Shown here piece after piece: positions 46,929 to 56,352 of a stretch of 64,000 bases of DNA. The stretch is from positions 26,662,001-26,726,000 of the forward strand of contig CM072806.1 in NCBI GenBank assembly GCA_037013495.1, in the 5' to 3' direction. Position 1 is the first letter of the stretch, and each line of letters opens with the position of its first letter. The stretch comes from Hippophae tibetana. Its lineage: Eukaryota; Streptophyta; Magnoliopsida; Rosales; Elaeagnaceae. The notes beneath the pieces are model-generated. The model saw nothing but the letters and a program-made list of their open reading frames with translations, was not told the origin of the DNA and did not search any database. The position numbers and the translations under genes were made by a program.

Positions 46929-46945
46929 TGGCGCCGTTGTCGCGG
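46929..46945 (+). promoter_or_regulatory. Primer binding site, Asp tRNA type
   Basis: TGGCGCCGTTGTCGCGG following AGTTTT after the LTR, complementary to the plant tRNA-Asp 3' end apart from one or two positions. Confidence 0.9.
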
Positions 46946-47379
46946 AAGGAATAGCATTTTTAAATTATTTATCAAAATTTTAAAAACATTTTTTGTGCTG
47001 TAAATAATTGTGATTTTTTTGTTTTAATAAAAAAATAATAATCAAATATCAAGTTTCATAAGAAATAAAAAAAATAAAAAAAATAAAATATTTTTGAATA
47101 GTAAAATAATTTAGAAATTTGAAATTTGAAGTAAAATAAAATTACCGTTCATGAATAAAAAAATTAAAAAACTTTTAAGATAAAAATAATAATAATAAAT
47201 AATATAGTATTAATAGTAAAATAAAATTACCGTTCATGAATAGTAAAAAAAAACTTAATTAACTTAGATTTTGATTAACTTATATTACATACATAAACAT
47301 ATATTTTGTTAACTTCATTAACTTAAATCTATACCTAACTTAACTTAATTAACTTAATAGCATAAAAAGTAAAAATCTA

Positions 47380-47510
47380 AGGGAGTTCTGTCTAGGAGAC
47401 TAGTTCTTGGAAGCCTGTGTGCCACTAGTCTTTCGTGGGAACGTTGTTCTAGCTAGGAGAATGGTTTTTAAGGAGCCGTTGCACCACCATTCTTTCCTAG
47501 GAGCACTCTT
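47380..47510 (+). repeat. Two 61-nt tandem repeats forming covarying stem-loops
   Basis: Hairpin 1 (47397-47431) pairs AGACTAGT with ACTAGTCT. Hairpin 2 (47458-47493) pairs AGAATGGT with ACCATTCT. Both stems are perfect over 8 bp, differ from each other at three of eight positions, and enclose similar loops of 19 and 20 nt (GGAAGCC...TG.GCC and AGGAGCC...TGCACC). The period is 61 nt. They lie between primer site and gag, where retroelements often carry packaging or dimerisation signals. Confidence 0.8.
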
Positions 47511-47789
47511 GGTTAATACTGATTATGTTATTTTATCTTAAAATAAATAAATAAAAAATAAATAAATAAAAAAATAAAAAAATAACAACAAAAACATAAA
47601 AAAACATGAAATAAAAATTTAAACTTTGTTTTATTTAAATAAATAAATAAAATAATAAACATTTTGAAAAAAAAATTGATTTAGGGTTTAACTAGTTTTG
47701 TTTAGTGTTTTGTATTAAATAACATGTAAATTTTCTCTAAATTTTTTATTTTGTTGACAGGAGTTTTAAATTTACATTTACAATAGTCT
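47511..47789 (+). other. Leader before gag copy 1
   Basis: A-rich, low-complexity leader; no structure seen. Confidence 0.6.
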
Positions 47790-49131
47790 ATGCGTGGTAG
47801 GAGATCCTTAGGAAACCCCCTTACACCATATGTAAATAATATTCATAAATTTAAACAAGTGTCAACAAAACTGGATTCCACCCATCAACCTGTTTTTGAG
47901 CCAAAAATAGAACCAAGTCTTAATCCTTTACTAGAACCGAAAGAAATGGAAGAAAACCAACATGTTAGGGAAACCACTATGAAGGAGTTTGCAAGACCGG
48001 TGATTGGCAAGGCAACTTCCGCTATCCAGTTGGGTGAGGCTGCTCGGAATTATGACCTAAAAATATTCATTTTTCTATGCTTCCTTCCTTTTATGGGCTA
48101 CCTAATGAAGATTCTCTTTCCTTCATGAGAGATTTCTATGCTACGGTTCAAACATTCCCCCTCGGTATTCTAAACGAGGATCAACTTAGAATGAGATGTT
48201 TTCCCTACACCTTAAAAGATAAGGCCAAAGCATGGTTAATGTCACTTCCTCCAGGTTCTCTGATGACATGGGAGAACATTTACAATAAATTCATGGGAAA
48301 ATTCTATTCCCACCAAAAAACATCATAGTTGAGAGGAAAGATTGTTACTTTCTCTCAGATGGAAGGAGAACCATTCCATGAAGCTTGGGATAGGTTCAAA
48401 ATGTTTCTCACTCAATGTCCCCATCACAGCTTTCCCCTGCAGTTGCAGAACCAATTCTTTTACGATGGACTTACACAACAATGTCAGTTCATTGTCAACA
48501 ATGGTGCGGGAGGAGCAATGGGAGAAAAGAATACCTCAAAGACGTACAACCTCTTTGAGATGTTGGGTGCTAATTCCCAACAGAAAAGCTCACGAGTGAG
48601 AAAAGCTGGAGTTCATGAAATCGATTCCAGTAATGAAGTTCAACAACAACTTGTTCAACTGCCAAGCAAGTTGCCCTTCTCACTACACAAACCAACACCA
48701 ATAATGAACAATATGGTTTGTATAGTAACATGGGACATGGTACTGAAGCCTGTCCATATCAAGGAGAAACAACAACTGGACCTGAACAGGTTAATGTGTT
48801 AGGAGCATATCAACAGAGACCAAGGTTTGACCCCAATTCAAATACCTATAATCCTGGGTGGAGAAATCATCCAAATTTCTCCTGGAGACAAAACAACCCT
48901 CATTTCGCTCAAAGCTCAAATCAGCCAGGCCAGCAATTCCACCCACTTATTCCAAGAAGCATTCCCAATAAATCAACCTTGGAGGACAACTTGAATTCTT
49001 TTATTCAAGTTTGTAGGGATAACCAATCTAAAACCAATCAACGGTTGGACTCTGTGGAAGCTTCTATCAAAAAGGTGGAAGTTCAAGTAGAACAGTTAGT
49101 TGAACATTTGCAAAAACAAATCAAAGACTAA
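47790..49131 (+). pseudogene. Nested Athila gag copy 1, decayed
   Basis: Begins MRGRRSLGNPLTPYV. It continues through the Athila capsid blocks RPVIGKATSAIQLGEAARN, MLPSFYGLPNEDSLSFMRDF, MRCFPYTLKDKAKAWL and FHEAWDRFKMFL, then FFYDGLTQQCQF. Breaks: a one-base loss near 48072, an in-frame TAG at 48326-48328 and a frameshift between about 48670 and 48700. The expected CCHC knuckle has Tyr at both leading Cys positions (YGLYSNMGHGTEAC), so RNA binding would be lost even with an intact frame. The C-terminal part (SNTYNPGWRNHPNFSW, LNSFIQVCRDNQSKTNQRL) ends in a stop at 49131. The protein differs clearly from gag copy 2 downstream. Confidence 0.88.
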
Positions 49132-49207
49132 TTTGATAGTCAAATGGGGTAAAATAAATTCAATGAAGAGGAGACATTGAGTTTGTCATTCTGCAATCTC
49201 CAAGCAA

Positions 49208-49257
49208 CGTCTTACCAGAAGACGATAAATTTTAGTCCTACATGGGAGGTCACCCAT
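49208..49257 (+). other. Two-hairpin motif after gag copy 1
   Basis: CGTCTT-ACCAG-AAGACG (49208-49224) and ATGGG-AGGTCA-CCCAT (49242-49257), both with perfect stems. The same pair with slightly different loops follows pol at 54691-54737. Here it follows a gag with no pol between. Confidence 0.8.
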
Positions 49258-49539
49258 TATTGTATTTTCCTTTGTTTTAGTTTTATTTTGTGTGTAATAA
49301 AATTCAAATGAAATAAATTCGTTTGTTTCAAAAATTGTGTCCATTCTTTTAAATTTAGCATAAAAATAAAAAAAATAAAAACAAAACAAAACAAAAATTT
49401 AGGTTCCTTACACCTTTTTGCTTTAAGCCTATACATTTTATCAAGTTATAAATATTTCTTAGAGATATCTACTATTGTTTTTTAAGAGCAAAATGTTGAT
49501 ACACAATAGGAGGAGGATCATTTTCAACTACAAACAACC
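49258..49539 (+). other. Linker between gag copies
   Basis: A/T-rich non-coding DNA whose start (after the hairpins: ttagttttattttgtgtg) resembles the region after pol in the same element. Confidence 0.6.
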
Positions 49540-50883
49540 ATGGGAGATGTTGAAGATAGGCGGAAAAAGATGAAAGACTATACAAGGCCAATCATTGGCA
49601 ATGTAACTTCCGGCATCCAATTACAAGAGGCTGCAAGGAATTATGAATTGAAAAAGATTCATTATTCTTTGTTGCCTTCCTTTTACGGTATCCCTAATAA
49701 AGACCCTTTGCATTTCATTCGAGAATTCTATGCTATTGTCCAAACCTTTCCACTACATGCAATTAATGAAGATCAACTTAGGATGAGGTGTTTTCCTTAT
49801 ACCCTCAAGGATAAATCTTGGTCACGGTTCATTACTCTAAAGTCAGGTTCTCTAAAAACTTGGGAGGCAGTATATGAAATTTTTATGGGTAGGTTCTATT
49901 CCCATCAAAAGACTGTTGATCTAAGGACGAAGATAGCAACATTTTCTCAAATGTATGAAGAGCCCTTTCATGAAGCTTGGGAACGATTCAAACTCCTTTT
50001 CATTCAATGTCAAAATCATAGCTTTCCATTACAGCTACAAAACCAATTCTTTTATGACGGATTGACACTGCAGAGTCAATACATGGTTGACAATGCTGGT
50101 GGAGGTGCTGTAGGAGAAAAAACTGTAGGGGAAACCTATAATCTTTATGAGCTATTAGGTTCTAATTCCCAACAAATAGGTGGTAGAAGGAAAGCAAGGG
50201 TCAATGAAGTTGGCTCTGATAATGAGATAACCTTGCAACTTGCTGAATTGACTAAACAAGTGCAACTTCTCACTACCCACCAAATTTCAAATCAAGAGGT
50301 GTGTGAAGTGTGTTGTTCAATTGGGCATAGTACTCATAATTGTTCAAATACTTGTGATTCTAGTGTCGATGCCATAGAGGAAATCCAATCTTTTCAAAGG
50401 TATGATCCAAACACCTATAATCACCCAGCCTACACCCAATGTCCAACACTAAGGTCGGATAACAACCACCCTTACCCACTAAGCCAATCTTTTAAGCCAA
50501 CCTTAGAAGATAGCTGGAATTCTTTTATTGAAGTTAGTCATGACAGCCAATTGATGACTAATCAAAGGTTGAACACCATGGAGGCTTCGGTTAAAAGGAT
50601 TGAATCTAAAGTTGGGCAACTGGCTAAACAAATGCAAAAGAAAGAACCAGAAAAGTTGCCCAGTCAACCAGAACAAGCAAATGATGTAAGAACCCTTCGA
50701 AGTGGTAAGGTAGTCAATACCAGTTTACCTAAAATCTCTAACAATCTACCTTGTAGTTCAAGTAACAAAGAAGGCGATATTCTAATCTCGCAAAAAGGAG
50801 AAACAAGTGTTAAACTTAACAAGCCTTCTGAAAAACTCATTGGGGGGTCATCTAACATCCCCAAAATTCAAAAGACAACATAA
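49540..50883 (+). CDS. Nested Athila gag copy 2, open over 447 aa
   Basis: A single open frame encoding the capsid/nucleocapsid polyprotein. Capsid region, residues about 10-230: RPIIGNVTSGIQLQEAARN, LLPSFYGIPNKDPLHFIREF, LRMRCFPYTLKDK, FHEAWERFKLLF and FFYDGLTLQSQY. The zinc knuckle CEVCCSIGHSTHNC (about residues 255-268) keeps all CCHC residues. A C-terminal coiled-coil-like stretch (MEASVKRIESKVGQLAKQMQK) and LRSGK follow. The frame stops with TAA at 50881-50883, ten bases before the pol reading begins; in Athila, gag and pol are usually one frame, so this stop may be a mutation. The start is the first ATG of the frame; no upstream RRSL-type N-terminus is seen, so the first about 60 residues of copy 1 have no counterpart. 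Confidence 0.9.
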   Translation: MGDVEDRRKKMKDYTRPIIGNVTSGIQLQEAARNYELKKIHYSLLPSFYGIPNKDPLHFIREFYAIVQTFPLHAINEDQLRMRCFPYTLKDKSWSRFITLKSGSLKTWEAVYEIFMGRFYSHQKTVDLRTKIATFSQMYEEPFHEAWERFKLLFIQCQNHSFPLQLQNQFFYDGLTLQSQYMVDNAGGGAVGEKTVGETYNLYELLGSNSQQIGGRRKARVNEVGSDNEITLQLAELTKQVQLLTTHQISNQEVCEVCCSIGHSTHNCSNTCDSSVDAIEEIQSFQRYDPNTYNHPAYTQCPTLRSDNNHPYPLSQSFKPTLEDSWNSFIEVSHDSQLMTNQRLNTMEASVKRIESKVGQLAKQMQKKEPEKLPSQPEQANDVRTLRSGKVVNTSLPKISNNLPCSSSNKEGDILISQKGETSVKLNKPSEKLIGGSSNIPKIQKTT

Positions 50884-53800
50884 CCACACCAGATGCAAGT
50901 ACCTTTTCCCTACCGGTTAAAAGAATCCAAACAAGATAAGCAATTCTATGATCTTTTCAATATGCTCTCTAAAGTAAATATCAAGTTACCATTATTAGAA
51001 GTGATCATGAATGTGCCCTCATATGCCAAGTTTTTCAAAGAGTTGAACACTAAGAAAAGGAGGTATGAACTGAATGAACGAGTAGTAGTATAAGAAATTT
51101 CTAGCGCTGTACTTCAGCACAAACTACCCCTAAGTTGAAAGATCCTCGAAGTTTTATTATAAACATAACTATGGGGGATAGGAAGGTTGCTAAAGCAATG
51201 CTTGATTTAGGTGCTAGTATAAATTTGATGCCCTACTCTATATTCTTACAGCTCAATCTAGGGGATTTAAAACCCACAACTATGTCCCTTTAACTTGCAG
51301 ATAGATCTCTTAAATATCCAAAGGGAATAGTTGAGGATGTGTTGGTGCATGTAGACAAACTGATAATACCTGTTGACTTTGTGGTTCTGGATATGCAAGA
51401 AAATCCAGCATTGGACAGAGAGCACACAATATTGCTTGGTAGACCATTTATGGCAACTACTAAAACTATTATTGATGTCCAAGATGGAAATTTGACAATG
51501 ACAGTCTTAGGAGAGACTGTTCATTTTAAAGTTTTTGATTCTTCACCTTTTCCTTCTATTTCTGCCATCGATGAAATATTCGATGTTGACCCTTTGGATA
51601 ATCTTGTCCAAAACACCTTTTTCCAAACCAAAATAGAAGACAAACTTGAAACTGTTCTTACACTTGAAAAGGTCGAAGAAGATTTAGATGAGGAAATTAA
51701 GGGGTACCTTGAACAACTAGACAATGATGAAGTAATGACAAAATCTAGTACACTTTTAAATCTACCCAGTTCTTCATCTAGTAAAGAGGCCAATCCACCT
51801 GAACTTGAACTCAAAGACTTACCTGAGCACTTAAAATATGTGTTTTTGGGAGAAGGAGAAACTTATCCAATGATAATTTCTTCAACCTTGACCAAAACCC
51901 AAGAAAAGGAACTCATCAAAGTGTTTAAACAGTTTCAGAAATCTATAGGTTGGAGTATCGGGGATATAAGAGGCATTAGTCCTACAATGTGTATGCACAA
52001 GATCAACTTGGAGGATGGTGCTAAACCTGTACGAGAGGCCCAAAGAAGACTAAACCCAAATATGCAAGAGGTAGTTAAAAAAGAAATTCTTAAATTATTA
52101 GAAGAAGGGATTATCTATCCTATTGCGGATAGTAAGTGGGTTAGTCCAATGCATGTGGTACCTAAGAAATCTGGGATAACAGTTGTTAAAAATGAAAAAA
52201 GTGAATTAGTGCCCACTAGAATAATCACTGGATGGAGAATGTGTATAGATTTTAGGAAACTAAATTTATATACTAAAAAGGATCACTTTCCTCTTCCATT
52301 CATTGATCAAATGTTGGAAAGATTAGCTGGGCACGAATTTTACTATTTTTTAGATGGATTGTCTGGATATTATCAAGTACCCATAGCACCAGAAGATCAG
52401 GAAAAGACCACATTTACATGTCCTTTTGGGACATTTGTTTTTCGCAGAATGCCATTTGGGTTATGCAATGCCCCTGCCACTTTCCAGAGATGCATGATAT
52501 CTATTTTCTCAAACATGGTGGAAAAATTCATTGAGATTTTCATGGACGATTTCTCTATCTTTGGGAACTCATTTGATGATTGCTTACATAAATTGACTTT
52601 GATTTTAGAAAGATGCATTGAATGCAATCTCACCCTCAGTTGGGAGAAAAGTCATTTTATGGTTCAACAAGGGATAGTTTTAGGGCTTATAATTTCAAAC
52701 AAGGGTATTGAAGTTGATAAGGCAAAAGTTGAATTGATATCCAAACTACCTCCCCCTACATCTGTGAAGGGGATAAGAAGCTTCTTAGGACATGCAGAAT
52801 TTTATAGACGATTTATTAAAGATTTCTCTAAAATAAGTCGTCCCTTATGTAACTTGCTATCAAAAGATGTTTATTTTGATTTCAACAATGACTGCCTTAT
52901 TTCCTTTAATACCTTGAAAGAGAAACTAACATCTACCCCTGTTATTATGGCACCAAACTGGTCTTTACCTTTTGAAATAATGTGTGACGCTTCTGATTAT
53001 GCTATAGGAGCAGTCCTGGGACAAAGAGTGGATAAGTGTTTGCATGTCATCTACTATGCTAGAAAAACACCCAATGATGCCCAAATGAATTATACCACCA
53101 CTGAAAAGGAATTCTTGGCTATAGTGTTTTCTTTAGACAAATTTTGGTCTTATTTAGTAGGATCTAAAGTGATTGTGTATTCTGATCATGCTGCTTTAAG
53201 ATACCTATTAAGTAAACCAAATGCCAAGCCAAGATTAATCAGGTGGGTCTTACTCTTACAAGAATTTGACCTAGAAATCAAGGATAAGAAAGGCAATGAA
53301 AACTTAGTAGCTGACCATTTGTCTAGGTTGATTTCTGACTTCAATTCTCTTAAAGATGATAGTAATGGAGATATAGTTGAAACCTTTCCTGATGAACAGT
53401 TATTTTTCATAGGTCCAAACCCATGGTATGCTGATATTGTAAACTATCTTGCCACTGGTGTTTTGCGACCTAAAACTTCATATCAGGTCAAGAAAAGGTT
53501 TTTAAAAACTATTAAGGACTATTTTTGGGATGACCCTTATTTATACAAGATTGGTCAAGATCAAGTCATCTGGAGATGTGTACCTGAAGAAGAACATAAG
53601 AGCATTCTAACTTTTTGTCATGAACTTCATTGTGGGGGTCATTTTGGTGGTGAAAAGACAGCCCGTAAGGTATTACAATTTGGATTCTTTTGGCCAACTC
53701 TTTTTAAAGATGCTCATATGTTTTGTGCACAATGTGATAGATGTCAAAGAACAGGAAACATAAGCAAAAGAGATGAAATGCCTTTGACATCTAATTTAGT

Positions 53801-54677
53801 TATTGAACTCTTTGATGTATGGGGGATTGACTTTATGGGTCCTTTTCCCCCATCTAATGGTTTTCAATATATTTTGGTTGCTGTGGATTATGTATCCAAG
53901 TGGGTAGAAGCTATCCCCACCAAAACCAATGATGCTAATGTTGTTGTGAAATTCTTGAAGGATTTAATATTCAGTAGGTTCGGAATGCCTAGAGCTATAA
54001 TAAGTGATGGAGTACTAAACAAGTACAACATCACACATAAAGTAGCTACTCCATATCATCCTCAAACTTCTGGTTTAGTGGAAGTAATTAATAGGCAAAT
54101 TAAGGGAATATTGGAATGCACTGTGCGTTCTTCAAGGAAGGATTGGGAATTTAAGTTAAATGATGCCTTATGGGCATACCGCACCGCTTACAAAACACCT
54201 ATTAGGATGAGCCCTTACCGGTTAATCTTTGGGAAAGCGTGCCACCTTCCAGTTAAACTTGAACACAAGGCTTACTGGGCAATTAAAGAGTTAAACATGG
54301 ATTTAGATAAAGCAGGTGAAAAATGATTACTCCAGCTTCATGAGTTGGAAGAAATTAGGAATGAAGCCTATGAGAATGCCAAATTATACAAAGAGCGTAC
54401 TAAGCGCTATCATGACAAGAGGCTAGTTCATAAGACTCTTCACCCTGGAATGAAAGTTCTTTTATTTAACTCTCATTTGAGATTGTTTCCAGGAAATCTG
54501 AGATCAAGATGGGATGGACCATTCAAAATAGTTCAGGTATTTGAACATGTTGTAGTAGAACTATTGGACTCTAAGACACAAAAAACGTTCAAAGTCAATG
54601 GGCATCGTGTCAAGCCTTATTTAGAAGAACCAAACAACATTGCTGAAGTGGATTGCATTTGGCTGAGTAACCCTTAG
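50884..54677 (+). pseudogene. Nested Athila pol: protease, RT, RNase H, integrase; three or four breaks and a shortened integrase
   Basis: Protease: MLDLGASINLMP with active-site codons at 51204-51218, reached after a stop near 51091 and a one-base loss near 51125; another stop (TAA) lies near 51292. From 51339 to 54326 the frame is open for 995 residues: [19 protein letters not shown] with [30 protein letters not shown] and catalytic FMDDFSIFG (near 52540), RNase H ([15 protein letters not shown]), integrase zinc region ([29 protein letters not shown]) and core ([22 protein letters not shown]). Only 24 residues separate the second Asp from the Glu instead of 35. A TGA at 54324-54326 (probably from CGA) ends the frame; the same frame resumes to 54677 with the GPF module (RWDGPFKIV). 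Confidence 0.94.
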
Positions 54678-54690
54678 CACCAAAAAGTTA

Positions 54691-54737
54691 CGTCTTGCTA
54701 AGACGTTAAACTAAGCGCTGGATGGGAGGCAACCCAT
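54691..54737 (+). other. Two-hairpin motif after pol
   Basis: CGTCTT-GCT-AAGACG (54691-54705) and ATGGG-AGGCAA-CCCAT (54722-54737), separated by ttaaactaagcgctgg. It is the same architecture as after gag copy 1. The second hairpin is identical to the one after pol in the inner Athila. Confidence 0.85.
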
Positions 54738-56182
54738 CATTTTAGGTAATTTTTTGTTATTTGTTTTATTTACTTAATTTTATTGTTTATTTTAGTTTAA
54801 TTATATGTGAATAATTTTTAAATTGTTAAAACTAAAAAAATTTGTTGAGATGTTAGAAGTTCATAGCGATCTTTCTGTATACACTTTAATGATGAATATG
54901 ATGGATGCACCTACATTTCTTCATTACTACTTACACATTCTCAAGAAATAGGTAATCTTTCTTCCCTTTCTCTTTATCTTTAATTTGCAGTTGTTACATT
55001 GAGGACAATGTAAGTTCTAGGTTCGGGGTGGTGAAAAGTTACCATGCTTAATTAGAAAAAAAAAATATTTTCTCACAAAAATTTATCATTTCTTTAAATC
55101 AAATTTAAGTAAATAGTTAAGTCTTTTGTACTGTTAGATTAATTTTTGAAAACATATCATGAAATATTTTGTAATTATTTTTGATAATTAGTTAGTTTTT
55201 GTCATAACTAGTATTTCTTGATAAAATGTGGAAATTATATTAAACCCAAAATCAGAGTTTATGAAATTTTTTTTAGTGGAGACTACCCTTGTGAGATATA
55301 ATTTCTAATCCAAACACATTTCTTATTTATTCAAATTTTTAGATGATCTCTATAGGTATTAGCATTGAATGTATGAATTTTTTCTCATCTTAATAGAGTA
55401 TCATATATTTTTTATTATTATTTTTGCTTAGATTAAATGATTTGAGTAGAAATTGATAGTATATGCTTATATCTCATTCATGCATGACTGCTACAAAAAC
55501 AAAAAGACATATATGGGGTTACCTAAACCAAGATCAAACAGAAAAACCACAAAATTAACCACTCACCAAAATCCAAAAAAAAAATGTACAATCTGTACAT
55601 GGGTTGACTCTCTAAAAAAAATACATATATTGAAAAATATCTACAGAAAAAAATAGAGTGATAAAAAATATATATATAGTATCATCTATATATTATGACC
55701 CACATTCCCTACAAAGTTATGAGTACAGGCTAATTACAAAAGAAAGATATAGGAAGTAATTCCCTAAAAAGTCATTGCAATTTCTTCATTTGTAAAAAGC
55801 ATATATTTTGAAATTCTTTCTTAATGAGTTTGATTTATGCATGAAAATAATTTTTATATATGATATCTTTATAATTTATACATTCGATTCCTTTCATGAG
55901 ATCAATGTTAAAATAACACTTTGAGCCTTTATTCTTTATACATATGCGAACATATTAGTTCATTTCTATACATCAACTCTTTCGCATATAAATTAGTATG
56001 AGTGTTTGACCCCATAGGATTCAGTGTTTTGAGAGTATTGACTTGTGAGGAATAGAGTCGAAGTGAATTCTTTTATTCTTAAATTAATTTTTGATTTTGT
56101 TGTAATTTTATTTTTTGATTTGATTGTTTTTATTGTTTCTTTTGATTTTTTTGATTCAATGTTTGTGGAAATCATTACTGAA
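54738..56182 (+). other. Nested Athila 3' untranslated region
   Basis: About 1.45 kb of non-coding A/T-rich DNA with no env-like frame. It includes ttacattgaggacaatgtaa near 54995 (a perfect inverted repeat, TTACATTG/CAATGTAA) and catatatggggttacctaaa near 55508, both with counterparts in the other Athila elements. Confidence 0.7.
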
Positions 56183-56260
56183 AACCCTCACGAGACTCAA
56201 ACTCATCCACTAGGGCAACCTAGGGGTTTAAAGGCTTGTTGCATAGGCTAAATGCAACCG
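56183..56260 (+). other. Conserved block upstream of the polypurine tract (nested Athila)
   Basis: Contains gagactcaaactcatcc, cctaggggtttaaaggc and ttgttgcat; counterparts at 40116-40192 and, on minus, 21445-21515. Confidence 0.75.
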
Positions 56261-56332
56261 TTTCAAACCACAAAAATGATTTAGGATAGTTTAATTTTTA
56301 GTTTTTATCGCTTCTCTTGCTAAGGGACTAGC

Positions 56333-56352
56333 AAGAAACTGGTTGGGGGTTG
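56333..56352 (+). promoter_or_regulatory. Polypurine tract of the nested Athila
   Basis: AAACTGGTTGGGGGTTG immediately precedes the 3' LTR. Confidence 0.9.
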
